From the NCBI RefSeq assembly GCF_028745505.1, contig NZ_JAQZZL010000001.1:1054001-1118000 (forward strand): DNA of 64,000 bases. The letters are read 5' to 3'. Source of the DNA: Lentisphaera marina. Lineage in GTDB: Bacteria > Verrucomicrobiota > Lentisphaeria > Lentisphaerales > Lentisphaeraceae. Position numbers and translations under genes: made by a program. Below, piece by piece: positions 45,037 to 53,910 of the stretch. A model generated the notes under the pieces. It had not been told where the DNA came from, ran no database searches, and worked only from the letters and a program-made list of their open reading frames with translations. Numbering within the stretch: position 1 is the first letter of the stretch; every line of letters starts with the position of its first letter.

Positions 45037-45071
45037 AAAAATGGCCTAAAAATCAATTTTATGCCATTTTT
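45037..45071. terminator. Possible bidirectional terminator between gyrB and the aldo/keto reductase gene
   Basis: AAAAATGGC/GCCATTTTT extended by TAAAA/TTTTA across one mismatch, with a 5-nt loop. It lies 67 nt past the reductase stop, in the gyrB upstream region. Confidence 0.5.
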
Positions 45072-45137
45072 ACAAAAAATAGGGCTTTGGTAGTTTATGC
45101 CCTTTTTGGGCGGTTTAAGGCAAAAGTGCTATTCGCA

Positions 45138-46301
45138 TTAGTTTTTTGGCTCGAATAAGTCGTGTGCAATTTTCAAGGCTTCGAGGACGTGTTCAGGGTT
45201 ATGATGGTTTTGGAGTGCAGTGAGCAGTTCCTGTTCAGGTATGTTGTTAGCTTTTTCTCCAGGGAACCAATGATCTTTTTGCCCTAGTAAAGCATAGCGC
45301 ATTATACCATAGGCATTCATATCCAAAGCCGTTGCTAGGTTGTAGAAGCGAAGAATGTCATAGGTGTTGATTTGCCCTGGCGTTTGAAGTGTTTCTGGGA
45401 GTTCTTTATCCCAATTATCTGACCATTTTTTTCCGAGTTTTTCGTCTATCTTCTTAGAGATTTTCTGTGCTATATTATTGACTGTTTGACGATCTTCTAG
45501 ATGAGGAATGATCTTTAAATGTTCATCAAAATCTGACGGGCGGGCTGCGCCTAAGCTGATGGTGTGGACTAAAGGGTTCTGTAAGCAGAATAAATCATTG
45601 AACATCATGGGGGAGAACGGTTGGCAGAGTTCGCTGAGGAGAGGGGGTGGCTCATAGAGTTTTCCACCTTTGTCGCTCGGGCTGATTATAAAAACCCCCA
45701 TGTCGTGCTTTTTTGCTGCTTCAATAGCGGGGTGGTTTTTTTGCATGAAGTAATACCAATGAAGGTTTACATAATCAAACTCGCCAGATTCTATTGCTTC
45801 AATAATGATGTCGGTGGAGCCGTGTGTAGAAAAGCCGATGTGTTTAACTCGCCCTTGTTTTTTCCATTCTTTGGCGCGCTCTAGGCAACCCCCTTTACGT
45901 AGAGTCCAATCAAGGCGCTCACGATTATTGATGCCGTGAACTCCCATGAGGTCGAGATGCTCAACTTGCAGGCATGACATGCTATCTTCAAAGTCGCGTT
46001 GAAAGTCTTCTACATCGGCATGTGGTTGGATTTTGCTCTGCAGGATATATGAATCACGCTCTAATTTAGGCAAGAGTTTGCCAATCTGGTATTCGCTAGT
46101 GCCGTATCCATGTGCAGTTTCAATGTGATTGATGCCAAGTTCTAGGCTTCTCATCAGAGTGGCTTCGAGATTTTTTTGATTGTCCTTTTCAACTTTACCA
46201 GTTTCATCTCTCACCCAGCTTTGCTGGTAGCGCATGCCACCACAGGAAAAAATGGGAATTTGAATTTCGGTTCGGCCAAAACGTCGAGTCGGTACTTGCA
46301 T
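45138..46301 (-). CDS. Aldo/keto reductase family protein
   Basis: NADPH-dependent TIM-barrel oxidoreductase of 387 aa. The catalytic Asp/Tyr region appears as I-E-T-A-H-G-Y-G-T-S-E, with Glu in place of the usual Asp, then S-K-I-Q-P and the His of G-V-H-G-I-N. The C-terminal 110 residues after I-S-L-G-A-A-R-P form a helical extension without the ferredoxin cysteines often seen in such long members. Substrate unknown. It is monocistronic or linked to alkB, which ends 66 nt upstream. Confidence 0.85.
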   Translation of the reverse strand: MQVPTRRFGRTEIQIPIFSCGGMRYQQSWVRDETGKVEKDNQKNLEATLMRSLELGINHIETAHGYGTSEYQIGKLLPKLERDSYILQSKIQPHADVEDFQRDFEDSMSCLQVEHLDLMGVHGINNRERLDWTLRKGGCLERAKEWKKQGRVKHIGFSTHGSTDIIIEAIESGEFDYVNLHWYYFMQKNHPAIEAAKKHDMGVFIISPSDKGGKLYEPPPLLSELCQPFSPMMFNDLFCLQNPLVHTISLGAARPSDFDEHLKIIPHLEDRQTVNNIAQKISKKIDEKLGKKWSDNWDKELPETLQTPGQINTYDILRFYNLATALDMNAYGIMRYALLGQKDHWFPGEKANNIPEQELLTALQNHHNPEHVLEALKIAHDLFEPKN

Positions 46302-46367
46302 GTGTGTCTCCTAAATTAATTGCCTTAAAATAAAGAGGTGTTGGATAAATGAAAGGACTTGAGAAAT

Positions 46368-46958
46368 TTATTGTGGGTGGGTTAGTCGGAAAGTTAAGCT
46401 TATGCGAGGAGCGCAAGGCTTTTTTGTTTTTCGAAGGCAGTGTTGGGTAGTGTGTTGCAGAGGAGCTCGCATAATGAACAGAGATCCATTTTCTAAATCG
46501 AAATCAAGTTTGTTCTTGTGGTCTTGCTTATCTCTTATGGAAAAGCGGCGAACCTGCCCAAAACTCAACATGGCAATGAGAGGCTTGTTACCAAGTTCTT
46601 TTTCATTGTCAGCGTGCCAGCCGTTAGAGTCGCTACCATCACGGTAGTAATTGGCTAGCATAGAATTGAATTTCCAGTTACTGGCTTTTTCACACTTCAT
46701 TTTTAGATTTAATAAGCTTTCGGTCCATGGATTAATTTTTAAATTGATTCCCGAGTATTTATAAGAGATTTCTGGGTCGGCAATCCAGGAATGTAGCCTA
46801 GGGATCATGTGCTCCTTGCCCATAATACGGATTTGATCACTCTGCCAATTGATTTGATGTTTTAGGTCGTTAAACAAGGCGTTTGCTTGGGATGGAGAGA
46901 GGAAATGAGGGTGATAAATGATTTCGCCACTGCAGAATTTGAATGATTGAGGACTCAT
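46368..46958 (-). CDS. alkB: AlkB-like 2OG/Fe(II) dioxygenase
   Basis: Probable DNA repair demethylase of 196 aa. It carries the metal ligands H-A-D (in G-W-H-A-D-N-E) and the distal His in L-Q-H-T-T-Q-H, and the 2-oxoglutarate motif R-I-S-L-T-F-R near the C-terminus, the R-x5-R signature. N-Y-Y-R-D-G-S-D is the substrate lid as in ALKBH2/3-type enzymes. There is no ada or other repair gene next to it. Confidence 0.9.
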   Translation of the reverse strand: MSPQSFKFCSGEIIYHPHFLSPSQANALFNDLKHQINWQSDQIRIMGKEHMIPRLHSWIADPEISYKYSGINLKINPWTESLLNLKMKCEKASNWKFNSMLANYYRDGSDSNGWHADNEKELGNKPLIAMLSFGQVRRFSIRDKQDHKNKLDFDLENGSLFIMRAPLQHTTQHCLRKTKKPCAPRISLTFRLTHPQ

Positions 46959-47075
46959 AAGCTGGCCGTATCCCTTAAGTTTGGATAAAAAATTGATATT
47001 AGAGCTATTTTAAACATGTTTAGCAATTAGCTTCAATGATTCTCTTTTTAACATAAATAAACACTAGGAAAAAAT

Positions 47076-47810
47076 ATGAACAGCAAGTTCTTTTTTACAA
47101 CTGCGGCGTTTAGTTTGATGGCGATTAGCTCAGCTTTTGCTCAAGAGCCCGCGAAAGCAGCTACACCAGCCGCTCCTGCAAAGCCAGCAATGACTTTTGA
47201 ACAAGCAAGTAAAGTTATCAGTTATAATGAAGGTGTTAACTTAGGTCAAAGACTTTCTGAAGCCAAAGAAATGGATTCTGCAGAATTTCTAAAAGGTATT
47301 CAGGCAGGTGTTGAAGGTAAGAAAAATACTCTTCATTCACAGCCAGAAATCATGGAAGCTATGAATGTTATGCGTACTGAGATGCAAAAGCGTCAGGCTG
47401 CTGAGGCCGCAAAGTTTGCAGAAGAGCAAAAAACTCTTTCAGTAAGTGCCAAGAAAGAAGCTTTTGGTGATAAAGAAGTTACTAAAACTGCATCTGGTTT
47501 AGAGTATGTGGTTATGACTGAAGGTGCTGGAGAAAGCCCCAAAGCAAGTGATAAAGTTTCAGTTCATTACACAGGTAAATTGTTAAATGGCACTGTTTTT
47601 GATAGTTCAGTTCAACGTGGCGAGCCAATTGAGTTCCCACTTAATGGCGTAATTCCTGGTTGGACAGAAGGTGTACAGCTAATGAAGCCAGGTGCAAAGT
47701 ATGTTTTCTACATTCCTTCAAATCTAGCTTATGGTCCAAATGGACAAGGTCCAATTCCTGCGAATGCTGACCTAATCTTTGAAGTTGAGTTACTTAAAGT
47801 AGTTAAGTAA
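47076..47810 (+). CDS. FKBP-type peptidyl-prolyl isomerase, secreted
   Basis: Periplasmic isomerase of 244 aa in the Mip/FklB style. A signal peptide (ending S-S-A-F-A) is followed by an Ala/Pro-rich linker and a helical dimerisation domain (about 35-130, G-V-N-L-G-Q-R-L). The FKBP domain (about 145-244) has V-H-Y-T-G-K-L-L-N-G-T-V-F-D-S-S, G-W-T-E-G-V-Q-L-M and the end F-E-V-E-L-L-K-V. It has its own terminator. Confidence 0.93.
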   Translation: MNSKFFFTTAAFSLMAISSAFAQEPAKAATPAAPAKPAMTFEQASKVISYNEGVNLGQRLSEAKEMDSAEFLKGIQAGVEGKKNTLHSQPEIMEAMNVMRTEMQKRQAAEAAKFAEEQKTLSVSAKKEAFGDKEVTKTASGLEYVVMTEGAGESPKASDKVSVHYTGKLLNGTVFDSSVQRGEPIEFPLNGVIPGWTEGVQLMKPGAKYVFYIPSNLAYGPNGQGPIPANADLIFEVELLKVVK

Positions 47811-47833
47811 GTCGGTTTATTTAGATTTTGCGA

Positions 47834-47859
47834 GCCTCCCAATTTGGGAGGCTTTTTTT
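47834..47859 (+). terminator. Rho-independent terminator of the FKBP gene
   Basis: Stem GCCTCCCA/TGGGAGGC, 3-nt loop, then seven T. Confidence 0.9.
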
Positions 47860-47863
47860 ATGC

Positions 47864-49540
47864 TTAAATACTATTGAGAGCTCGGTAAACTTCGGTAAAT
47901 TTTCTAATTTTAGAGACGGGGATATCTTGGCCGATTGTGCTGGTGTCTTTCATTTTTGACCCTTCCATTTCGATGAACTTAAGTAAAGACTTAAGTTCAT
48001 TGAGGTCTCCTGGTGTGATTATTCCAACGGTGTTGACTTCTAGGATTTGTTTTTGAATGAGAGTGTTGACTGCTCCTTCGGTTCGTTCAGAAGGTAGGCC
48101 TAAGTTATCAGCGATTTGCTTAGCCAATTGTTCGCGACTATAGCCTGGGAGTTCGTTGTTCTCGGAAATGGCTTGGTAATGAATTTCCATGAAAATATAA
48201 TATGCTTGAGTTACGACAGGTAGGGCACAACTGGCACTAATGAAAGGGTGGACATCACTATTAGTGTTCTGAAGTTTAAAAGCTAAGGATGAAAGGGTTT
48301 TTTCTAGCCATGGTGGCATTTTATTTAATTCGTCTAACATCATTTGTCTCGTGATGACTAAGACAGATGTTTCTTCCATGGCGACGGCATTAGCAGAGCG
48401 TTTTTTTCCAGTGAGGAGGGATAATTCACCGATGATGGAGCCTTTTTCACAGACATCGAGGACGTTGTATTTATCGTTATCGTCATGATAGACTTCCACA
48501 CGTCCTGAAACGACAACATAGGCTTCAGTCCCAGTGCTATCTTTGTGGATGAGTTTTTCACCTCTTTTATAGTGTTTTAAACTGCTCGCGTGTTTGCCGC
48601 TGAGGTAGTAATCGATTGAACGTGAAATTTGTTCAACAGATTGAAAACGATCATTTTTGTTTTTAGACATAGCCTGAGTGATGATGTCAGTGACTTGCAA
48701 AGGAAGGTTATCACAGCCAGGTTGTTCCAAGGGGTGGAGGTATTTCGCGTTTTCAGCGTGATTGAGTAATTTCGCAACTTCTGTGTAGTTATAGGGGGCC
48801 TCTAAAGTCAATAAGTGGTAGAGGGTGGCGCCTAATAAAAAAATGTCAGTGAGGCGATCAATTTCGCGGATGTTACCAAAGGCCTGCTCTGGTGACAAGT
48901 AAGCTAAACTTCCTTTTATGATGCCGTCGTGAGTTAGGAAGGAATCTTCAAAGCCATTGTTGTCATATGGATTTGTTTTTTCATCTTCATCATTAATGTG
49001 TTTGGCTAATCCCCAGTCAACAAGTAGTACCTCACCATAGGGGCCGAGCATGATATTGGCGGGTTTGATGTCGCGATGGATAATGCCTCGGGAGTGAGAG
49101 TAGGCTAAAGCATCGCAAACTTTGCGGAAAACATTGAGGCGCGTAAAGAGGTTGTACTTTTTTTCGTAAATGGGGTCTTTGTCTTTGAGTTTATTGATGA
49201 CTTCGAGAAGTGATTCACCTTCAATTAACTTCATGGTGTAAAAAGGAGCGTTGGTATCTGGAGAAGTACCTACGTCATGAACTGGGATAATGTTTGGGTG
49301 CTGGAGTTGGGCGGTGAAGCGTGCTTCCTTTAAAAAAGACTCAACGGTTGAGGGACTCTTAGCGTGCTTAGGGGCAAGTGTTTTCATCGCTAGAATACGG
49401 TTGAGTTGGGTGTCTTCAACGGCATCCACTGTGCCCATGCCGCCTTTGCCTAGGTCAGATTTTACTTGATAGCGATTGTTTACGTCGGCTTGAATGTCTT
49501 TGAGGATATCAACAGCGGTGCGTGTTCGGGATGGTGGCAT
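47864..49540 (-). CDS. Ser/Thr kinase fused to a cNMP-binding domain and winged helix
   Basis: Soluble signalling protein of 558 aa. The kinase domain (about 24-312) has G-K-G-G-M-G 31-36, Lys53, HRD 155-157 and D-W-G 175-177 in the DFG position. A cyclic-nucleotide-binding barrel (about 325-405) has the phosphate-cassette pattern G-E-L-S-L-L-T-G-K-K-R-S-A (371-383). The C-terminus (about 440-558) is helical, with a segment like a winged helix (Y-S-R-E-Q-L-A-K-Q-I-A), so the last part looks Crp-like. There is no membrane segment. Its start lies 32 nt inside the hflX 3' end, so it ends the Tol/HflX operon. Confidence 0.88.
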   Translation of the reverse strand: MPPSRTRTAVDILKDIQADVNNRYQVKSDLGKGGMGTVDAVEDTQLNRILAMKTLAPKHAKSPSTVESFLKEARFTAQLQHPNIIPVHDVGTSPDTNAPFYTMKLIEGESLLEVINKLKDKDPIYEKKYNLFTRLNVFRKVCDALAYSHSRGIIHRDIKPANIMLGPYGEVLLVDWGLAKHINDEDEKTNPYDNNGFEDSFLTHDGIIKGSLAYLSPEQAFGNIREIDRLTDIFLLGATLYHLLTLEAPYNYTEVAKLLNHAENAKYLHPLEQPGCDNLPLQVTDIITQAMSKNKNDRFQSVEQISRSIDYYLSGKHASSLKHYKRGEKLIHKDSTGTEAYVVVSGRVEVYHDDNDKYNVLDVCEKGSIIGELSLLTGKKRSANAVAMEETSVLVITRQMMLDELNKMPPWLEKTLSSLAFKLQNTNSDVHPFISASCALPVVTQAYYIFMEIHYQAISENNELPGYSREQLAKQIADNLGLPSERTEGAVNTLIQKQILEVNTVGIITPGDLNELKSLLKFIEMEGSKMKDTSTIGQDIPVSKIRKFTEVYRALNSI

Positions 49541-50813
49541 TTACAGTGTAATCCTTCAGTTCGTTTTTTAAATCATTTGGAGCCGTACAGTTTACGTAGA
49601 TAAAGTTGTCTTCATACTTTTCTTGGTGAACTTTACATTGGCGATGAATTAAGGCCATTATATCAAAGCGATCAAAAGGAATGTGGAGTTCGACATCGAA
49701 TAATTTATGTTCAATGAGCTCGCACATACGTTCTTGCAGTAGTTCAATTCCTTGGCCAGATTTCACTGACATAAAAATACAGTCTGGATAAGCGCTTCGC
49801 AAGGAGGCGAGGCTACTTGTATGCTCAACTTGGTCGATTTTATTAAAAGCAATGATGGTTTTTTTTGTATCGGCTTCCAATTCGTTCAAAACTTTGAAGG
49901 TTGTGTCCATTTGTTGAAGGGCATCGGGGTCAGAAGCATCAACAACATGGATGAGGAAGTCTGCTACAATAGTTTCCTCCAGGGTAGCTTTAAAGGCTTC
50001 TACTAGATCGTGGGGGAGTTTGCGAATAAAGCCTACAGTGTCTGTTAAAAGAATCTCTTGATTATTGTCTAAGAGGATTCGTCGTGTGGTAGGATCTAAG
50101 GTGGCGAATAGTTTATCGTCTGCTAGAATGCCTGCATTGGTAAGGCGGTTGAGTAATGATGACTTGCCAGCATTGGTGTAGCCTACAATAGCAGCATTTG
50201 GAACGGGTTTTTTACGTCTCTGTTTTCTTTGAGTCGCTCGTTGAGAGCGGACTTTTTTCAATTCTTTTTGGAGTTGGCTGATTCTGGCGCGAACCATGCG
50301 TCGGTCTAATTCAATTTGGCGCTCACCTTCACCCTTCATGTTGGCCCCACCTCGTTGACGAGATAGGTGAGTCCAAGCACGAGTTAGGCGAGGGAGGTCG
50401 TATTCAGCTCGAGCTAAATCAATTTGTAGGCGTGCTTCTCGTGTTGTCGCCCTTTGCGAGAAAATTTCTAAAATCACTTCCCTACGGTCAATGACTGCAA
50501 GGCATGATTCACGTTCCATGTTTCTCTGTTGTGAGGGACTTATGTCTGCATCAAAAACTATTATTCCAGCTTCTGCTTCCATAACATCGTGAAAAAGTTC
50601 TTCAGCCTTACCACTTGTCAAAAGGAAGCGTGCACTAGGTTTTTGGTTGCGGATAGCTTTCTTGCCCGCAACGTCAACACCCATAGTGTGCATCAGTTCT
50701 TCAAGTTCATCTAAGAGTTGAATGCATTCTTCGTGTTCATCAGCTTTTTTATATACGCCAACGAGAAAAGCGGTGTTATTTTTGTCGAGTTTTTTTTCGT
50801 CACTTATGCTCAT
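49509..50813 (-). CDS. hflX: GTPase HflX
   Basis: Ribosome-associated GTPase that rescues stalled ribosomes. The N-terminal HflX domain is followed by R-G-G-A-N-M-K-G-E-G-E-R-Q-I-E-L-D-R-R, and the G domain has G-Y-T-N-A-G-K-S-S (G1), D-T-V-G-F (G3) and N-K-I-D (G4). It is full length at 434 aa. It overlaps tolA by 4 bp (ATGA) and the kinase by 32 nt. Confidence 0.95.
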   Translation of the reverse strand: MSISDEKKLDKNNTAFLVGVYKKADEHEECIQLLDELEELMHTMGVDVAGKKAIRNQKPSARFLLTSGKAEELFHDVMEAEAGIIVFDADISPSQQRNMERESCLAVIDRREVILEIFSQRATTREARLQIDLARAEYDLPRLTRAWTHLSRQRGGANMKGEGERQIELDRRMVRARISQLQKELKKVRSQRATQRKQRRKKPVPNAAIVGYTNAGKSSLLNRLTNAGILADDKLFATLDPTTRRILLDNNQEILLTDTVGFIRKLPHDLVEAFKATLEETIVADFLIHVVDASDPDALQQMDTTFKVLNELEADTKKTIIAFNKIDQVEHTSSLASLRSAYPDCIFMSVKSGQGIELLQERMCELIEHKLFDVELHIPFDRFDIMALIHRQCKVHQEKYEDNFIYVNCTAPNDLKNELKDYTVNATIPNTHRC

Positions 50814-51691
50814 ATTCTGCGACCTAAAGTAAAAGTTTCGGTGATTTGTTTAGAATCCATGCCTTTGGGGAAAGCGGGTAATTTTGTTAAGCCGGCTAGG
50901 AAGGTTTTTGCGGCGCGATTTAGTGCGGCGCTTTTGGCGAGTTTAATAATTTTTTTACTAATGATTCTCCCGCTCCGGTCAATGGTGACCTGAACAGTGA
51001 CGCGGTCTGATGTGCTAATGGCGCTGTCTAGGTATACGCGATCCCATTGTTGGACGAGACCTGCACTGAGGAGTGATTTATATTGTGTGTTAAGTTTAGA
51101 TTGTTTAGCGGCGTTAGCTTTTGCAGCGGCCTTTTTTGCCGCTGCGGCACGTTCGCGTGCTCTGCGATCAGCAGCCTCTTTTTGTTTTTTCTCTTCAGCT
51201 CTTTTATCTGCCTCCCGTTTGGCTTTAGCTTTGCGTTCACGTTCTTTTTTTGCAGCGGCGTCTTTTTGTTTTTTCTCTGCAGCTTTTTTATCGGCTTCTC
51301 GCTTGGCGCGCTCTTTGCGTTCACGTTCTTTTTTTGCATCAGCTAATCTTTTAGCTTCAATAGCTTTATTGGCGTTTTTTATGGCCTCTTTTTTTATTTG
51401 CTCTGCACGATCGTTTACTTGTGTGTCAGGTTTGAATCTTTCTACTTTTTCCTCTTTGGGTGTTTCCGGCGCTTTCGTTTCGATAGGGTTGCTATGAGGA
51501 GTGGGTGTCGGTGGTTCAGGAGAGGGGCTTAGTTGACTGAGGTCAACACTGACGCTCATAGATGTTTCTTTCACCTGTTCTTTTTTCTTTTTTAAAAAAG
51601 GTAAGATGAAAAGTGAAATGAGGACGATTCCATGGAGAGCGACTGAAAATAGGAGTAGTGATTTTCGTCTTTTTTTCTTGCCTTCAGTCAT
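50810..51691 (-). CDS. tolA: TolA/TonB-like energy transducer
   Basis: Spans the periplasm and couples proton motive force to the outer membrane. It has one N-terminal transmembrane segment (about 11-33), a Pro-rich stretch, a long Ala/Lys/Glu/Arg helix (about 95-200) with a near-perfect duplicated unit of about 27 residues, and a C-terminal TonB/TolA domain (about 205-293, V-T-V-Q-V-T-I-D-R-S-G-R-I). It lies between tolR and hflX; tolB and pal are absent from the window. Confidence 0.85.
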   Translation of the reverse strand: MTEGKKKRRKSLLLFSVALHGIVLISLFILPFLKKKKEQVKETSMSVSVDLSQLSPSPEPPTPTPHSNPIETKAPETPKEEKVERFKPDTQVNDRAEQIKKEAIKNANKAIEAKRLADAKKERERKERAKREADKKAAEKKQKDAAAKKERERKAKAKREADKRAEEKKQKEAADRRARERAAAAKKAAAKANAAKQSKLNTQYKSLLSAGLVQQWDRVYLDSAISTSDRVTVQVTIDRSGRIISKKIIKLAKSAALNRAAKTFLAGLTKLPAFPKGMDSKQITETFTLGRRI

Positions 51692-51697
51692 GATTGT

Positions 51698-52090
51698 TTA
51701 ATTCTCACTAGAAGTGCCTAAGGAGACGTCGCTGATACCAGCTTTTTTAATAGATCTTAATACAGAGATGACTTCGCCGTAGGGACGGCCTTCATCTGCT
51801 TTTACAGTAAAAACTTTATTAGTGGTATCCATCGCTGAAATATAGGATTCCAATTCATCGATAGTAAGTTTAATACCCTCAATAATGACTTCGCCGTCTG
51901 CGTTGTACCAAACGGTAGTTTCCAGCTCCGGTTGGGGAGGGGCTTGATCACTCATTTGTGGTAGCTTGATACGGTTTTCCATGGCGGGCATAGTGACCAT
52001 GAAGGTGATCAATAGAATAAAGGTAATGTCAACTAAGGGAGTGACATCAATGTTTGATAGGACGGCATTTTCACGGTGACGTCGAGCCAT
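51698..52090 (-). CDS. tolR: TolR/ExbD-type biopolymer transport protein
   Basis: Proton-channel partner of TolQ; 130 aa with one N-terminal transmembrane helix. V-D-I-T-F-I-L-L-I-T-F-M-V-T has the essential Asp of the family just before the hydrophobic run (P-L-V-D-I-T). The periplasmic part ends S-V-L-R-S-I-K-K-A-G-I-S-D-V-S-L-G-T. ExbD and TolR cannot be separated by sequence alone; the TolA-like neighbour favours Tol. Confidence 0.9.
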   Translation of the reverse strand: MARRHRENAVLSNIDVTPLVDITFILLITFMVTMPAMENRIKLPQMSDQAPPQPELETTVWYNADGEVIIEGIKLTIDELESYISAMDTTNKVFTVKADEGRPYGEVISVLRSIKKAGISDVSLGTSSEN

Positions 52091-52091
52091 T

Positions 52092-52802
52092 TTATTTTTT
52101 CACTCTATGTAATGTAAGGTTTCCGATGTAAAAATCGGTGAAATTATCCATGTGTGAAATGAGTGTGCGGATCTTGGCTGTAAGTAGATTGTAGCCGACG
52201 ACTGAGGGTATGGCAACTAAGAGTCCTGCAACAGTAGTAAGAAGTGCACCAGCAATGCCAGGGGCAATGGCGGCAATATTTGCTGAACCATGTTCGGCCA
52301 TTCCGCCAAAAGAAGTCATGACACCATAAACTGTGCCTAAAAGACCACAGAAGGGGCTCACAGATACAATTGTAGAGAGGGAGCTCATTTTTCCTTCGTA
52401 TCTCAAGATCTCATCATTGACAGACTGTTCCATGGATTTGCGAACGGATTCAATTTCAATCGACGAAATCTGACGAGGCAATAAGTTGTCATGAGCAAAT
52501 GAGAGGAGCTCATGTTCATTAGTATGAAGTAGAGAGATCAATTGATGATTTGCAGAGCTATAAATTTTTCCGATGGGGTGATCTGCATCAAATTCCTGTG
52601 TACATTTTAAAAGGCAAGAGCCACGATCTTGGAGTTGAGATTTAAGTTGAAAGGCATTTTTCAAAGCCGTTTTGACTTCAATCCACTTCTCAAGCATTAA
52701 AAACCACGAGACAATAGAGACGAAAAAGAGAAGTAGCACAATGAAACGTCCAAAATTATCGGACATCAAGAAGTAGTAATAAGGTGAGCTTTCGTCAAAC
52801 AT
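52092..52802 (-). CDS. tolQ: TolQ/ExbB/MotA-type proton channel protein
   Basis: Inner-membrane protein of 236 aa with three transmembrane helices: about 18-38, and a C-terminal pair within S-P-F-C-G-L-L-G-T-V-Y-G-V and I-A-P-G-I-A-G-A-L-L-T-T-V-A-G-L-L-V-A-I-P, the MotA/TolQ/ExbB signatures. It is the first gene of the operon, 1 nt before tolR. Confidence 0.92.
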   Translation of the reverse strand: MFDESSPYYYFLMSDNFGRFIVLLLFFVSIVSWFLMLEKWIEVKTALKNAFQLKSQLQDRGSCLLKCTQEFDADHPIGKIYSSANHQLISLLHTNEHELLSFAHDNLLPRQISSIEIESVRKSMEQSVNDEILRYEGKMSSLSTIVSVSPFCGLLGTVYGVMTSFGGMAEHGSANIAAIAPGIAGALLTTVAGLLVAIPSVVGYNLLTAKIRTLISHMDNFTDFYIGNLTLHRVKK

Positions 52803-52906
52803 AAAGATAACTTTCGATTTTAAGGATTTGTTAAGATAAATGGTGCTTAATTATCTGATATTAAGTCTTTGGGCATTAAAATCAAGAGATTTATTGCCAT
52901 AATTTA

Positions 52907-52921
52907 TTGATCTAAGATCAA
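52907..52921. promoter_or_regulatory. Palindrome in the tolQ divergent promoter region
   Basis: TTGATC-TAA-GATCAA is a perfect 6-3-6 inverted repeat, 105 bp upstream of tolQ and 124 bp upstream of the zinc-ribbon gene. It resembles an FNR/Crp-family site but has one base too many between TTGAT and ATCAA. Confidence 0.25.
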
Positions 52922-53044
52922 AAAAGGCTTTACGGTAGTTGAATTACATTTGCAGATATGGTAATATTATCAGCAGTTCGAGCTCATGCTCCAAAGTGGA
53001 GGTGGGTTCAAAAATTTTTGTCAAAAAAAAATGTGAGATGAAAT

Positions 53045-53836
53045 ATGAGTGACAATATACCAAGACCACCACGCCCACCACGTCCAGGAGCTTCAACAGC
53101 GGCAGCTCCAGCCCCAAGAAGCGGCATTCGCCCTGGTGGAGATAGTGCAAACGATTTTGGTGACACACGTACAGTTATCCTATCGCGTAAAAGCATGAGT
53201 ATGATGCAAACGAAGAAAGGTGATGAGAGTAAGGCTCCATCACAGCCTGCGACGCCTCCTGCAATGCAAAAAGCTCGAGTTGAGAATGGTACAGTATATT
53301 GTGTGAGTTGCTCGGCAAGTTTCCCTATTGTTTCTGATGAGTTTTATGGCGCTGTTGTAGAATGTCCAGATTGTGCAGCGGAATTTGTTATTCCCACAAA
53401 AGCGGAACTCACTTCACCGGCAGCTGCTCCAGCACCGGCACCTGCACGAGCTGCTGCTCCAGCACCAGCTCCCGTGGCAGAAGCTCCTAAGAAAGCGGCT
53501 AAGAAACGTAAGCCAGTCAGGAATGTCCCTAAATATATCGAAAGTGAAGTGAAGGACTCAGAAGAAGTCGTCTTTTGTGAGATCAAAGATATGGGTAGCG
53601 GTAGTCAAGCAGGTATCGTTGGTGGTATCGTTGCAATGGCTGGTGGTATCGGCGGTGCAGTCATGGGTGGCGGCATCGGGATTGGCGTCGCTGGTGGTGT
53701 CGGAGTACTTGGTATCATTCTAGGTATTGTGCTTGGTAAAAAAGCCGGCGGTAAAGTTGCTGCAGCTATTACTGATGAAAGAATTGTTGTGAAACCCGAG
53801 TCAGGAGACTGGGTAGTACAAAGTGAGCTCGAGTAG
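53045..53836 (+). CDS. Zinc-ribbon protein with glycine-rich membrane segment
   Basis: Not a named family. The N-terminal 75 residues are Pro/Ala-rich and disordered. A zinc ribbon with C-V-S-C and C-P-D-C (about 84-112) then F-V-I-P is of the same type as in the kinases at 21028 and 32111. An Ala/Pro linker and a basic stretch follow, then about 195-232 is a Gly-rich hydrophobic hairpin (G-G-I-G-G-A-V-M-G-G-G-I-G) like a glycine zipper. The end, T-D-E-R-I-V-V-K-P, resembles a short PH-like strand pair. Function unknown. Confidence 0.75.
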   Translation: MSDNIPRPPRPPRPGASTAAAPAPRSGIRPGGDSANDFGDTRTVILSRKSMSMMQTKKGDESKAPSQPATPPAMQKARVENGTVYCVSCSASFPIVSDEFYGAVVECPDCAAEFVIPTKAELTSPAAAPAPAPARAAAPAPAPVAEAPKKAAKKRKPVRNVPKYIESEVKDSEEVVFCEIKDMGSGSQAGIVGGIVAMAGGIGGAVMGGGIGIGVAGGVGVLGIILGIVLGKKAGGKVAAAITDERIVVKPESGDWVVQSELE

Positions 53837-53860
53837 CCTTAAATAAAATAAATTTTGGTT

Positions 53861-53892
53861 AACCGCAATTCAAGATTGAGTTGCGGTTTTCC
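53861..53892 (+). terminator. Rho-independent terminator after the zinc-ribbon gene
   Basis: 12-bp stem with one G-T wobble (AACCGCAATTCA/TGAGTTGCGGTT), AGAT loop, then TTTT. Confidence 0.85.
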
Positions 53893-53910
53893 TGTTTTTT
53901 AGGATAAAAC

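Noticed and set aside
50997..51497. 166-codon plus-strand frame opposite tolA
   Set aside because: Composition (Phe/Ser/Ala) is the mirror of the Lys/Ala/Glu-rich TolA helix; a low-complexity shadow.
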